Shown: positions 42,898 through 53,430 of the stretch, one piece after another | Layout: each line of letters starts with the position of its first letter | How positions within the stretch are numbered: position 1 is the first letter of the stretch | DNA from: Rhizobium terricola | Lineage (GTDB): Bacteria; Pseudomonadota; Alphaproteobacteria; Rhizobiales; Rhizobiaceae | NCBI RefSeq assembly: GCF_012927355.1 | Contig: NZ_JABBGK010000010.1 | Location: 43,080-107,079, forward strand | Direction of reading: 5' to 3' | DNA: 64,000 nucleotides | The notes under the pieces: model-generated | The model's input: only the letters and a program-made list of their open reading frames with translations | Database searches by the model: none | What the model was told of the DNA's origin: nothing | Translations under genes and position numbers: made by a program

Positions 42898-44532
42898 TCA
42901 CATGGTCCAGTTGTTGGAGCGGAAGTCCATTGCGAAGGCGGGAGCGGCCTTCCACTTCAGGGAGGACTTCATGCCGGTGAACACGGCGTTCTGGTGCAGG
43001 ACCTGGTAGGCCGGGTCTTCGCGCTCGGCGATTTCCAGCATGCGGGCAAAGGCCTTCTTGCGCTCGGCGTGGTCGGTGGAGGTTTCCATGATGACGGACA
43101 GCTTGTTCAGCTCCTCGTTCGACCAGTCCTTCTTCTGCTGCATTTCGCCGTTCGGGCCGAACTGCGTGACCATCGGGGTGATCGGGTCGTTGATGGAGTT
43201 GCCGGCCGACCAGTCGCGCACGCCCTTGACGCCCTGCGGATCGTGGATCTGCGCCCAGTTTTCCTTCATCTCGATCTCGACGTTCAGGCCGACCTGCTTC
43301 CACATCTCGACCATGATCTGCGCATTGGCGGTCTGGTTGGTGTAGTAGTTGTTGAGCAGGCGGTAGGGGATCGCGTCGCCCTTGTAGTTGGCTTCCTTGA
43401 GAAGCTGGCGGGCGAGTTCCGGGTTGAACTCGGGTGCTGCCCAGCCGTCGATGAACATGTCGTTGTTCTTGTAGGAGTCGAACTGCAGGCCGGCGGGGAT
43501 GACGGTCAGGCCGCCCCAGAGGGCTTCGACGATCGCCTGGCGGTCGATCGAGTGCGTCATGGCGCGGCGAACCAGCGGGTTGGCGAGGATTTCGTTCTCT
43601 GTGTTGAACACCGAGATACGGTGGTTCCAGATGGTCGAGCTCTGCACCTCGAAGCCGGATGCGGCCTGTACGGTTGCCACCTGGTCCGGCGGCAGGTCGC
43701 AGGCGAAGTCGTACTGGCCCGACAGCAGGCCGTTGACGCGCGAGGCGACTTCCGGGACCTCGACGAAGCGGATTTCCTCGAGCGGCGGGCGGCCACCCCA
43801 GTATTCGTCGAAGGCGACGAGGGTGAGCGAGACATCCGGCTTGTAGTCGCCGACCATGTAGGGGCCGGTGGTGATCGGCTTGCGGGCCCAGTCGGTGTAG
43901 CTTGCGGCCTCATCCCAGGCGCGGCGGTTGGCGATCTGGCTGCCGCCGGAATAGAGGCGGCCTTCCAGCGTCACGTCCGGCGTGGCGTTGTGGAAGCGGA
44001 CGGTATATTTGTCGACGGCTTCGACGCCGGCGAGTGCCGGCCAGAGGCGGCGACCGATGCCGGGAACGGAGGCCGGCAATTCCTTGACGGTGGTCGGCTT
44101 GTGGTCGGCTTCAAAAACGGTCTTGCCGCCCTTCGGTTCGGTGTTGCCGAATACGCGTTCCTTGGAGAAGGAGAAGACGACGTCGTCGGCGGTCAGTTCG
44201 TCGCCGTTGTGGAACTTCACGCCCTGGCGGAGCTTGAGCTCGATCGTCTTGTCGTCGATGCGACGCCATTCGGTGGCAAGCCCCGGAACCGGACCCTGAT
44301 TGCCCATCCAGTCACGCAGGATCAGGCCTTCCCAGAAGTTCGGATAGAAGATGCGTTCGCCGACATTGGACTGCTCGTTCCAGACGTCGAGGGTGTTGTT
44401 GTTGGTGATCTTCTGCACGGCGATCGTCACCGAAGGGCGCTTGCCTTGGGCGAAGGTCATGCGTGGCAGGATGAGGCTGCCGGTGGTTGCGCCCATAAGT
44501 CCGAGCGCGCTACGTCGTGTGATGGGAAGCAT
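42898..44532 (-). CDS. Opp/Dpp-type periplasmic substrate-binding protein (first Opp system)
   Basis: A 544-residue cluster C binding protein (SBP_bac_5). The N-terminus TRRSALGLMGATTGSLILP has a twin-arginine-like export signal, with mature protein starting near residue 30. Family landmarks include DNKTIELKLRQGVKFHNGDE (first letter approximate; the KLRQGVKFHNGDELTADDV region is exact), YTVRFHNATPDV and the C-terminal PAYQVLHQNAVFTGM. The start ATG 44532 follows AAGGAGTATCCCG. As part of an acc-like operon it may bind a phosphodiester sugar compound rather than a peptide. That is inference. Confidence 0.9.
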   Translation of the reverse strand: MLPITRRSALGLMGATTGSLILPRMTFAQGKRPSVTIAVQKITNNNTLDVWNEQSNVGERIFYPNFWEGLILRDWMGNQGPVPGLATEWRRIDDKTIELKLRQGVKFHNGDELTADDVVFSFSKERVFGNTEPKGGKTVFEADHKPTTVKELPASVPGIGRRLWPALAGVEAVDKYTVRFHNATPDVTLEGRLYSGGSQIANRRAWDEAASYTDWARKPITTGPYMVGDYKPDVSLTLVAFDEYWGGRPPLEEIRFVEVPEVASRVNGLLSGQYDFACDLPPDQVATVQAASGFEVQSSTIWNHRISVFNTENEILANPLVRRAMTHSIDRQAIVEALWGGLTVIPAGLQFDSYKNNDMFIDGWAAPEFNPELARQLLKEANYKGDAIPYRLLNNYYTNQTANAQIMVEMWKQVGLNVEIEMKENWAQIHDPQGVKGVRDWSAGNSINDPITPMVTQFGPNGEMQQKKDWSNEELNKLSVIMETSTDHAERKKAFARMLEIAEREDPAYQVLHQNAVFTGMKSSLKWKAAPAFAMDFRSNNWTM

Positions 44533-44669
44533 CGGGATACTCCTTTTCGCAAGGGGGGACGGCATGGAAAGCGGACGCGGGTTCTTTGCGCTTTCCGGGT
44601 GTCCGTTTGTTAATGGCGGCATGAATTTTTGGTGATATCGCCCGTCGCGGAGACCGCGGCAGGCAGCGA

Positions 44670-45389
44670 TCAGGCGTCCACGGGCAGATCCGTGGCGTCA
44701 CGCAGGCGGGCGTGGCGCGATGTCCCGGAGAGGGCCGTGTCGAGAGCTCTTGAAAGTCCATCCGCACCGATGGCGACGCTGACGGCGCCGGCCTCGGTCA
44801 GCACGGCGTGACGACCCACACGCGGATCTTCTGGGTCGACGAAGCCGATCGCCCGCATGCCGGCCGCGACGGCACCTTCGATGCCGTGGGGGCTGTCGTC
44901 GATGACCAGGCAGCGCGCCGGCTCGATGCCGAAGCGTTCTGCACACAGGAGGAAGAGGTCCGGCGCCGGCTTCGGCCTTGCGACCATCTCGGCGCTGAAC
45001 ACGTTCGGCGCAAACTCGTTCCAGAGATCGAACAGGCCGAGGCTCTTCTTCAGCCTTTCCTCAGTGCTGTTGGACGCGACGCATTTCTGTTGTGGCAGCG
45101 CGCCCACCAGCGCGGGGATGCCCGGCATCGGAGTGAGCGAACGGGCAAATTCCGGATAGAGACGGGCGGACGCGTCGATGAAGACGCTGTCGACGTCGGT
45201 CACCCCGAGTTCATCGATGCAGATGCGCCTCGCGTCCGTTTCCGAGTAGCCGGTGAAGCGCCGGTGGACCTCGGCATGCGAGATCTCGACGCCGGCTTTG
45301 CGCAAGGCCTGCCAGAAGACCCGGCTTGCCAGCGGTTCGCTGTCGATCAGCACGCCGTCGCAATCGAAGATGATGAGGTCTGCCGTCAC
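44670..45389 (-). CDS. HAD superfamily phosphatase (subfamily IA)
   Basis: A 239-residue HAD hydrolase. Motif I IIFDCDGVLIDSEP at 6-19 has the nucleophile D9 and general acid D11. Motif II is in KCVASNSTEER near 103, motif III lysine in ARPKPAPDLFLL near 137, and motif IV CLVIDDSPHGIEGAVAAGM near 159. The cap is the alpha-helical type used by beta-phosphoglucomutase and 2-deoxyglucose-6-phosphatase. It is the first minus-strand gene after the divergent SorC-type regulator. A 137-bp gap separates it from the binding-protein gene. It probably dephosphorylates the sugar phosphate released by the GDPD. Confidence 0.88.
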   Translation of the reverse strand: MTADLIIFDCDGVLIDSEPLASRVFWQALRKAGVEISHAEVHRRFTGYSETDARRICIDELGVTDVDSVFIDASARLYPEFARSLTPMPGIPALVGALPQQKCVASNSTEERLKKSLGLFDLWNEFAPNVFSAEMVARPKPAPDLFLLCAERFGIEPARCLVIDDSPHGIEGAVAAGMRAIGFVDPEDPRVGRHAVLTEAGAVSVAIGADGLSRALDTALSGTSRHARLRDATDLPVDA

Positions 45390-45536
45390 TGTTTCAATGC
45401 CCGTGCTGTCCGGCGATGCCGGGGCGGAGACATGACAGTCGGAAAAACCGCCCCGTCGCCCGCTATGAGGTTGCTGATCGGCGGGCTTTCCGTGACATTG
45501 CCTGTGGACCCGCGATCGTCTATGCGGTGTCTCTAG

Positions 45537-45569
45537 GTTACATATGTTACGTCAGTGTGACATTTGTTC
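45537..45569. promoter_or_regulatory. Repeated GTTAC motif, candidate SorC-type operator
   Basis: The stretch holds a direct repeat GTTACATAT-GTTAC and the inverted pair TGTTAC-gtcagt-GTGACA, just before the proposed TTG start of the SorC-type regulator and about 150 bp from the divergent HAD gene. SorC/DeoR-like proteins bind repeated sites as tetramers, so autoregulation and control of the 45389-37229 operon are plausible. Confidence 0.35.
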
Positions 45570-45579
45570 GGGGGGTGGT

Positions 45580-46515
45580 TTGGAAAATCAGGAACTGATG
45601 GTGCGGGCGTCCTGGCTCTACCATGTCGAAGGGCTGACGCAGGCGCAGATCGGTGAGCGCATGAACCTCACTCGCAGGCGTGTCAACGAGCTCCTGGCGG
45701 CGGCGCTGGAGGAGGGCGTCGTGCGCATCAGCTTCGCTTCTCCGCTTTCAGAAAATGTCGAGTTGGAAGCACGATTGTGCCAGCGTTTTGGCCTCCAAGA
45801 TGCAGTCGTTGCTCCGACGCCGATGGATCCGGTGCATATGCACGCAGTGATCGGACGGGCCTCGGCATCCTATCTCGACCGTCTCCTCCAGGTGCGCAAG
45901 CCGCGCTCGCTGGGCGTCGGCTGGGGGGCGACCCTGCATGAGACGGTCAAGCAGATGACGGGCGCCAACGAGCCCGAGATGCGCGTGCGCTCTCTGATGG
46001 GCGGCCTGACGCGCGGTTCCGAAATCAACACGTTCGAGATCGTCCGGAGCTTCGCCCAGGCGCTCAATGCCAAATGCCACTATTTCGCCGCGCCGATCTA
46101 TGCGGGCAGCGAGGAGGCGCATGCGGTCATCATGGCTCAGCCCGTCTTCCAGGAGTTCCTGCGCGACGGTTCGAATGTCGAGGTATCGTTTCTCAGTGCC
46201 GGCGATGTCACGGGCCGTTCGCTCCAGGTCCGCTATGGCCTGCCGCCGCAGGCAGATATCGGTGAACTCGTCGCGGCCGGGGCCGTGGGCGACCTTCTCG
46301 GGCGCTATCTCGATGCCGAGGGCAGGCCCGTCGACCATCCGCTCAATCGACAGGTCATCTCGCCGACGCTCGATGCCTATCGCGGCATTCCGAACCGCAT
46401 CCTGGCGTCAGGGGGAGCGCACAAGCATGCGATCCTTCTGGCGATCCTACGGGCTGGGCTGGCCACCACGGTCGTCACCGATGCGGAAAGCGCACGGTTC
46501 CTGCTGGACGCCTGA
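45580..46515 (+). CDS. SorC/DeoR-type sugar-binding transcriptional regulator
   Basis: A 311-residue regulator. The N-terminal HTH ENQELMVRASWLYHVEGLTQ, then QIGERMNLTRRRVNELLAAA, matches the SorC group. The C-terminal sugar-phosphate-binding domain has RASASYLDRLLQ, LGVGWGATLHETVKQM near 118, VSFLSAGDVTGRSL near 205 and GGAHKHAILLAILRAGLATTVV near 280. The frame opens at ATG 45544. A TTG at 45580 has a GGGGGGTGG site and fits family starts better. Members respond to phosphorylated sugars. Divergence from the HAD/Opp/GDPD operon makes this the likely regulator of that pathway. Confidence 0.85.
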   Translation: MENQELMVRASWLYHVEGLTQAQIGERMNLTRRRVNELLAAALEEGVVRISFASPLSENVELEARLCQRFGLQDAVVAPTPMDPVHMHAVIGRASASYLDRLLQVRKPRSLGVGWGATLHETVKQMTGANEPEMRVRSLMGGLTRGSEINTFEIVRSFAQALNAKCHYFAAPIYAGSEEAHAVIMAQPVFQEFLRDGSNVEVSFLSAGDVTGRSLQVRYGLPPQADIGELVAAGAVGDLLGRYLDAEGRPVDHPLNRQVISPTLDAYRGIPNRILASGGAHKHAILLAILRAGLATTVVTDAESARFLLDA

Positions 46516-46569
46516 ACTGGTGATCCCGGCACCACTTCATCTGCCGCGAATGTCCTTCGCCGACGGCGA

Positions 46570-47514
46570 TTATTCGAAGACGATGCGGGGGAAGTAGAAG
46601 CTCACCACCCAATTCGGCAGGTCGACGATCTCGCTGATCCTGAGATCGGCGCAGACCGAGCAGAGCATGTAGGCGTCGACCGGGTTCAGGCCATGTTCGG
46701 CGCACAGCAGATCGACCATGCGCGAGACGGCCTCGCGGGCGGCGGTCATCAGGTCGGGGCCGATGCCGGTCGTCACCTCGTAGCCGGCGCCGTCGAGATG
46801 GCGGGTGACCGGTCCGGACGTGGTGAAGCGGGGTGCGGCAAGGCGCGCATCCTTGACGAGTTCGACCTTCACTTCCACGTCCATGCGGCTCTCGATGGCC
46901 GTGCCGCAGACCTCGCCGTCGCCCTGGGCGGCGTGGGTGTCGCCGATCGACAAGAGCCCGCCCTCGACCTCGACAGGGAGATAGAGGGTGACACCGGCGG
47001 TCAGGTCGCGGATGTCCATGTTGCCGCCGACACGGCGCGGCGGCACGACCGAATGCAGGCCTGCCTCGGCCGGTGCGAGGCCGATGGTCCCGGTGAAGGG
47101 TTTCAGCGGCACGCGGCCTTTCGGTCCGAAGGCGGCCGGGGCCATCTGGTTCTTGTCATAGGTCCAGACATGGAGCGCCGGCTCTTTGAACTGGTCGGCC
47201 AGAAGACCGAAACCGGGAATGTTGGCAGTCCAGCCAAGGCCGGACGGATGGAAGGCGTTGAGCGTGATCTTCAGCGCATCGCCCGGCTCGGCGCCTTCCA
47301 CGTAGACGGGGCCGGTCACGGGATTGATGCGGCCGAAATCGAGGCTGGCAAGCGTGTCCAGTGTCGCATCGGCACCGATCTGGCCGCCGGAGGAATCCAG
47401 GCATTCGAACAGGATAGTCTCGCCGGATCTGGCGACGATGGCCGGGTCAAAGGCCCGGTTCCAGCCGAAATGGCTCTGGGCGCGATGGATGGTGTGGGTG
47501 CAGGCGACGCACAT
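46570..47514 (-). CDS. Acetamidase/formamidase family protein
   Basis: A 314-residue FmdA/AmdA family amidohydrolase. Landmarks are DFGRINPVTGPVYVEGAEPG near 70-90, the PGFGLLADQF region, GNMDIRDLTAGVTLYLPVEV near 165, IGDTHAAQGDGEVCGTAIES near 195 and AYMLCSVCADLRISEIVD near 285. Members cut formamide, acetamide or related short amides to ammonia and acid in the cytoplasm. It is the last gene of the long AmiC/AmiR-led operon, 45 bp after oppF. Control by an amide sensor fits its activity well. It meets the SorC gene convergently. Confidence 0.9.
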   Translation of the reverse strand: MCVACTHTIHRAQSHFGWNRAFDPAIVARSGETILFECLDSSGGQIGADATLDTLASLDFGRINPVTGPVYVEGAEPGDALKITLNAFHPSGLGWTANIPGFGLLADQFKEPALHVWTYDKNQMAPAAFGPKGRVPLKPFTGTIGLAPAEAGLHSVVPPRRVGGNMDIRDLTAGVTLYLPVEVEGGLLSIGDTHAAQGDGEVCGTAIESRMDVEVKVELVKDARLAAPRFTTSGPVTRHLDGAGYEVTTGIGPDLMTAAREAVSRMVDLLCAEHGLNPVDAYMLCSVCADLRISEIVDLPNWVVSFYFPRIVFE

Positions 47515-47559
47515 GGCGATGTCCTTTGTCGGTCCGCGTTCTCTCGGGAACAGCCGGTT

Positions 47560-48545
<986 letters not shown>

Positions 48546-48549
<4 letters not shown>

Positions 48550-49571
48550 GCGATTTCCTCCAGGGGAAGGGCGGTCTGGCGGAGTGCCGGCCGTTCGTCG
48601 TCGCCGATGACGCAGAGCGCCGTCTGGTCGCCGACCTTCTGCAGGGGCGGTCGCTCGGCGCAGGCCGAACGGGCGAAGGCGCAGCGCGGCGCGAAACCGC
48701 AGCCCGCGGGAATGGTCTCCGGAGACGGCGGCATTCCGGGGATCGAGCGAAGCTTGTCGAGCCGCGCGCCGGTGAGCGGTGGAATGGAGGCCATAAGCCC
48801 CCAGGTGTAGGGATGGAGCGGTGCCGCGAACACGTCCTCGGTGCGCCCCCGCTCAACGATGCGGCCGGCATACATGACCGCCACCTGCTCGGCGACTTCA
48901 GCGACCACGCCCATGTCGTGGGTGATGAGGATGATGGCGGAGCCGAAATCCTTGCGCAGCCTGAGCAGCAGGTCGAGCACCTGGGCCTGAACGGTCACGT
49001 CGAGCGCCGTCGTCGGCTCGTCGGCGACCAGAAGTGCGGGGTTGCAGGAGAGCGCCATGGCGATGACGGCGCGCTGGCGCATGCCGCCGGAGAGTTGGTG
49101 CGGATAGCGGTCGACCGCCTCGCCCGGATTGGAGAGTCCGACCTCGCCAAGCAGCTCGATGGCGCGGCGACGCGCGGCGCGCGCCGAGATTGCCTCATGG
49201 GCACGGATCTGCTCGGCGATCTGCCAACCGATGGTGTAGACCGGCGTCAAGGCCGTCATCGGATCCTGGGAGATGAGGCCGATCTCTCGCCCGCGGATCG
49301 CCCGCATCCGGCTCGCCGGCAGATCGAGGATGGGCCTGCCCTTGAAGGAGACGGCACCGTCGACGCGGGTGGTCTTGGCGTCGTGCAGGCCGAGCAGGGA
49401 CAGCAGCGTCACGGACTTTCCGGAGCCGGATTCGCCGACGATCGAGAGGATCTCGCCCTCGCGGACGCGGAAGGAGACGTCGCGCACGGCGGGGACCATA
49501 CCGCGGTCCGTGGCAAAGGATACCGACAGGCCGTCGACGTCGAGAAGGATGGGTTTGTCCGTGGGGCTCAT
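48546..49571 (-). CDS. Opp/Dpp-type ABC ATPase, OppD-like (second Opp system)
   Basis: A 341-residue ATPase. Walker A GESGSGKSVTLLSLLG near 41-56, signature LSGGMRQRAVIAMAL near 159, Walker B LLVADEP near 181, and CGFAPRCAFARSACAE near 293. It follows the permease gene by 3 bp and overlaps oppF by 4 bp. It is the usual partner ATPase for the Opp importer of the AmiC/AmiR operon. Confidence 0.93.
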
Positions 49572-49574
49572 GGC

Positions 49575-50546
49575 TCAGTTCCCCCTCACGCGCGGATCGA
49601 TCAGCACATAGACCATGTCAACCACCGCGTTGGCGATCACGACGAAGAAGGAGGCATACATGACGGTGCCGAGGATCATCGGCAGGTCGAGGTTGAGGAG
49701 CGCCTGGTAGGTCAGTCGGCCGACGCCGTTCAGGCCGAAGACCACTTCCGTCAGGAGGGCGGCACCGCCGACGAGCACGCCGAAATCGAGGCCGAACATC
49801 GTCACGAACGGAATGAGCGAGGTACGAAGCGCATGGCGCAGCATGACACGCGCCGGCGACAGGCCCTTGGCCCGGGCGGTGCGGATGAAATCCTCCTGGT
49901 AGGCTTCCACCAGGTTCGCCCTCAAAACGCGGCCGTAAATGCCGATATAGAGGGCGGCCAGCGTGAACCACGGGATGACCAGCGTCTTGAACCAGCCAAC
50001 CGGATCCTGCAGCAGCGGCTTGTAACCCAGCGCCGGTACCCAGGAAAACAGCCAGGTGTCGTGGAAACGGCTCTGGCTGATGAGGTTCATCACCTCGCCC
50101 AGCCAGTAGACCGGCATGGAAACGCCGATCAAAGCGAGTGCCATCAGGCCGCGATCCACCAGAGTGTCGCGCGTCAGCGCGGCGAGGACGCCGACGAGGA
50201 TGCCGCCGGCGATCCACAGGACGGCGGCGCCGGCGACCAGCGACAGCGTCACGGGCGCGGCCGCGGCGACGGCCGGCACGATGCGGTAGCCGCGATTGAC
50301 GAAGGAGGTGAGATCCTGCGTCACGAAAAGCCGGTTCATCATGATGGCGTATTGCACCGGTAGCGGCCGGTCGAAGCCGAACTCCTTGCGGATCGCCTCG
50401 ACGGTTTCCTGGGAGGCGTTGCGGCCGGCGAGGCGGGCGGCCGGGTCGGACCCCGGCGTCGCGAAGAAGATCAGGAAGACCAGGGCGGAGATGCCGAACA
50501 TCACGAAGAGCATCTGGCCGAGGCGCTGTAGGACGGAGAAAAACAT
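49575..50546 (-). CDS. Opp/Dpp-type ABC permease, DppB-like (second Opp system)
   Basis: A 323-residue inner-membrane permease. It opens FFSVLQRLGQMLFVMFGISA with FLIFFATPGSDPA, the typical OppB start, and contains RTARAKGLSPARVMLRHALR near 225 as the ATPase-contact loop. It ends VDMVYVLIDPRVRGN. The insert of about 40 residues between TM1 and TM2 is normal for OppB. The ATG follows GGAGGGTTTTAG. It lies 12 bp after the other permease gene. Confidence 0.92.
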   Translation of the reverse strand: MFFSVLQRLGQMLFVMFGISALVFLIFFATPGSDPAARLAGRNASQETVEAIRKEFGFDRPLPVQYAIMMNRLFVTQDLTSFVNRGYRIVPAVAAAAPVTLSLVAGAAVLWIAGGILVGVLAALTRDTLVDRGLMALALIGVSMPVYWLGEVMNLISQSRFHDTWLFSWVPALGYKPLLQDPVGWFKTLVIPWFTLAALYIGIYGRVLRANLVEAYQEDFIRTARAKGLSPARVMLRHALRTSLIPFVTMFGLDFGVLVGGAALLTEVVFGLNGVGRLTYQALLNLDLPMILGTVMYASFFVVIANAVVDMVYVLIDPRVRGN

Positions 50547-50558
50547 CTAAAACCCTCC

Positions 50559-51584
50559 TCAGGCCAGCTTGGTGCGCGGATCGAGCGCGTCGCGCAGGCT
50601 GTCACCCAGCACGTTGAGCGAGAGCACGGTGAGCACGATGGCGATGCCGGGCGCCAAGGCCACCAGCGGCCGCGTGTAAAGCAGCGTCTGCCCGTCCTGG
50701 ATGATCGTGCCCCAACTCGCATCGGGCGCCTGCACGCCGATCGACAGGAAGGAGAGCGAGGATTCGGTGATGATGTTGAGACCCATCATCAGCGGCACGA
50801 AGACGATCAGCATGGTCGCGACATTGGGCAGGATGTCGTGCAGCAGGATGCGCCAAGACGGGATGCCCAGTCCGCGGGCGGCGAGCACGAATTCGCTTTC
50901 CCTAAGCGCCAGCACCCGACCGCGCAGCGGGCGCGCGACATAGGGTACGTAGATGATGCCGATGATGAAGATCGGCAGGGCCAGGCTGTCGGCGCCGATC
51001 TCGATCGGCCCGATGACGATGCCGTTGGAGATCAGCACGATCGAGAGCGAGATGGCGAGGAGATAGACGGGGAAGGCCCAGAGAATATCGAGGATGCGCG
51101 ACAGGACGTTGTCGACCCAGCCGCCGAAGAAGCCGGCGGAAATGCCGACGAGTGCCGCGAGACAGAGACAGATGGCGGTGGCGGCAGCGGCGATGAACAG
51201 CGAGTTGCGGCCGCCGTAGAGAAGGCGGGCGGCGACGTCGCGCCCCTGCGTGTCGGCGCCGAGCAGATATTGCGACCCCCAGGTCGGACCGATCGGGGTG
51301 ACCCCGAGGCCGAGGCCTTCGGTGGAGGCCTGCATCACCTTCACGCGCTTGCCGTCGAGCATGATGCGGGCGCTCAAGTTGGAGCGGAAGGGATCGGTCC
51401 CGGCCACATAGCCGGCATAAAGCGGGGCGGCGAGGCTCGCCAGAACGATCAGCAGGAGGACGGCCGCAGCCACGAGCGTCGCGCGGTCGCGCTTCAGGAT
51501 GTGCCAGGCGCGCCGCCAGGGCCCGGAAGACGGGCGCGCGGCGACGGGCGCCTCGGCGCGGATGGTCTCAGTAACGTCGGTCAT
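50559..51584 (-). CDS. Opp/Dpp-type ABC permease, DppC-like (second Opp system)
   Basis: A 341-residue permease with the OppC N-terminal domain. The periplasmic stretch contains LLGADTQGRDVAARLLYGGR near 108, typical of the DppC group, and the cytoplasmic loop VLAARGLGIPSWRILLHDIL near 238. The C-terminus is NVLGDSLRDALDPRTKLA. The gene order here is binding protein, DppC-like, DppB-like, OppD, OppF; placing DppC before DppB is less common but known. Confidence 0.92.
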   Translation of the reverse strand: MTDVTETIRAEAPVAARPSSGPWRRAWHILKRDRATLVAAAVLLLIVLASLAAPLYAGYVAGTDPFRSNLSARIMLDGKRVKVMQASTEGLGLGVTPIGPTWGSQYLLGADTQGRDVAARLLYGGRNSLFIAAAATAICLCLAALVGISAGFFGGWVDNVLSRILDILWAFPVYLLAISLSIVLISNGIVIGPIEIGADSLALPIFIIGIIYVPYVARPLRGRVLALRESEFVLAARGLGIPSWRILLHDILPNVATMLIVFVPLMMGLNIITESSLSFLSIGVQAPDASWGTIIQDGQTLLYTRPLVALAPGIAIVLTVLSLNVLGDSLRDALDPRTKLA

Positions 51585-51658
51585 CTGTTCCCCGGGAAGC
51601 CGAATTGGGTTTGTGGGCGGCAGGAAGACCCGCCGCCCACCGATTGCTCAGCCAGGTG

Positions 51659-53356
51659 TCACTGCACCCAGGACTGGGAGACGATCCAGCGGTTCTGCTT
51701 GTTGAACAGGTAGTTTCCGAGGCGGGCCGAGGTGAAGTTCACGCTCTTCGGGGTGAAGAGCGGGGCGAGCGGCGCCTGTTCCATGAAGCCCTTGTCGATT
51801 TCGGCCCACTTGGCGTTGGCCCCCTCGGGGTCGGTCAGCGCAAGGGTCATCGCTTCCTTCATCTTGGCGTCGAGATCCTTGTTGCAGTAGCCCGCCATGT
51901 TGATCGAGGCGTCGCTGCCGGGCGTGAACGAGGCGCAGGACAGCAGCACGTTGAGGAAGTTCGACGCTGCCGGATAGTCCATGTACCACTGCGAAACGCT
52001 GATCTGGACGTTGTTGTTGGTGTTCTGGATGTAGGTGAACTGGATGTTCGGCGAGACGGCCTTCATCGACGCGTCGTAACCGAGGTCGGTGAGCACGCTC
52101 TGGATATAGGTGCCGATGCCGCGCGAGGTGGCATTGTCCTCGGCGATCACGGTGACCTTCTGGCCCTTGGTGCCCGATTCCTCGATCAGCGCCTTGGCCT
52201 TGTCCATGTCGGGGCCGGCCCATTCCGGTCCGGGTTCGGCCGAATAGATGCAGTCATCGACATGGCCGGGGAAGTCAGGCGGCAGGATCTGGCAGGTCGG
52301 CTGGGCGAGCGCTTCGCCGCCGAACAGGCCGACGAGCGCATCGCGATCGAGTGCGTAGTTTACGGCCTGGCGCACCTTGACGTTGTCGAAGGGGGCGAGA
52401 TTGGTGTTCATCGGCGCGTACCAGAAGGCAGCCAACGGATCGAGATGGACCTGGCTTGCGTATTTCGCGCCGATTTCCGGCAGGCGGTCCGCCGGCGGCG
52501 TGTCGTACATCCAGTCGATCTGACCGTTGATGATCGCGTTGATCGTCGCTTCTTCCGTCAGGCCGAACTTGTAGACGATCTCGTCGGCAAAGCCGTCCGG
52601 CTGGGCGTCCGCGCTCCATTCCTTAAAGTGGGGATTGCGCTTCATGACCAGCTGTTCCGTCGGGTTGTAGCTGTCAAAATAGTAGGCACCGGTGCCGGGG
52701 ATCGGCGTGGTGCCGGCGTCGGCGGCCGGCGCGTCGGCGGGCAGGATCGAGGCGTGCGGCACGGCGAGTTTGGAGAAGATCTCCGAATCCGGCGCGACGA
52801 GGTTGATGGTCACGGTGCCGGCCGCATCGTCTCCGACGACACCGCCTTCGAGCGTGCAGGTCGCACCGTCTGCGATGCACTTGTCCGCGCCGACGATGCC
52901 GCTGTAGAAGCTGCCCATGGTCGGGCCCTTGACCTTGAAGATGCGCTGGAACGAGGCGACGACGTCGGACGGCATCAGGTCCTTGCCGTTGGAGAACTTG
53001 ATACCCTTGCGGATCTTGAAGAGATAGGTCTTGCCGTCATTGGTCGGCTCCGGGATCGCCTCGGCGATCGAGGGCACGATCTCGAAACCCTCGGTGCCGC
53101 CGGCCTGCTTGAACTTGACGAGGCCGTCATAGGTCATCTGGTAGAGCTGCCAGAACTGGGCCGTGTAGTTGATCATCGGGTCGATCGTGCCCGCGGCCGA
53201 AACGGCGGCGAGCGTCATCGTGCCACCCCGGTGCTTGGCCATGAGCTCGGCCCGGTCCTCGGCGAACACGGCGCCTGACAGCGCCGTCTGCGCGAGCAGT
53301 GCGCCGGCGGCAAGGATACCGGCGCGGCGGACGAAGGGTTTCAGGTATATCGTCAT
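51659..53356 (-). CDS. Opp/Dpp-type periplasmic substrate-binding protein (second Opp system)
   Basis: A 565-residue cluster C binding protein. The signal peptide spans residues 1-32 (KPFVRRAGILAAGALLAQTA, cleavage after AVFA). Landmarks are YLFKIRKGIKFSNGKDLMPS near 130, a disulfide-type pair around CIADGATCTLEGG, GTGAYYFDSYNPTEQLVMKR near 225 and VRQAVNYALDRDALVGLFGG near 330. The ATG follows GAGGGAACTGCATC. It lies 74 bp after the hydrolase gene and feeds the permease pair downstream. The ligand is unknown. The operon suggests an amidated or peptide-like nitrogen source. Confidence 0.92.
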   Translation of the reverse strand: MTIYLKPFVRRAGILAAGALLAQTALSGAVFAEDRAELMAKHRGGTMTLAAVSAAGTIDPMINYTAQFWQLYQMTYDGLVKFKQAGGTEGFEIVPSIAEAIPEPTNDGKTYLFKIRKGIKFSNGKDLMPSDVVASFQRIFKVKGPTMGSFYSGIVGADKCIADGATCTLEGGVVGDDAAGTVTINLVAPDSEIFSKLAVPHASILPADAPAADAGTTPIPGTGAYYFDSYNPTEQLVMKRNPHFKEWSADAQPDGFADEIVYKFGLTEEATINAIINGQIDWMYDTPPADRLPEIGAKYASQVHLDPLAAFWYAPMNTNLAPFDNVKVRQAVNYALDRDALVGLFGGEALAQPTCQILPPDFPGHVDDCIYSAEPGPEWAGPDMDKAKALIEESGTKGQKVTVIAEDNATSRGIGTYIQSVLTDLGYDASMKAVSPNIQFTYIQNTNNNVQISVSQWYMDYPAASNFLNVLLSCASFTPGSDASINMAGYCNKDLDAKMKEAMTLALTDPEGANAKWAEIDKGFMEQAPLAPLFTPKSVNFTSARLGNYLFNKQNRWIVSQSWVQ

Positions 53357-53430
53357 GATGCAGTTCCCTCTGGTTTTTGGTGTGGTTATCGATCGCGCCC
53401 TTTGCCGGGCGGCTTGTTGTTTTCAAATGC

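Noticed and set aside
40664..43009. A 781-codon plus-strand frame opposite the Opp ATPase genes
   Set aside because: Antisense to OppD and OppF with all ABC motifs on the other strand.
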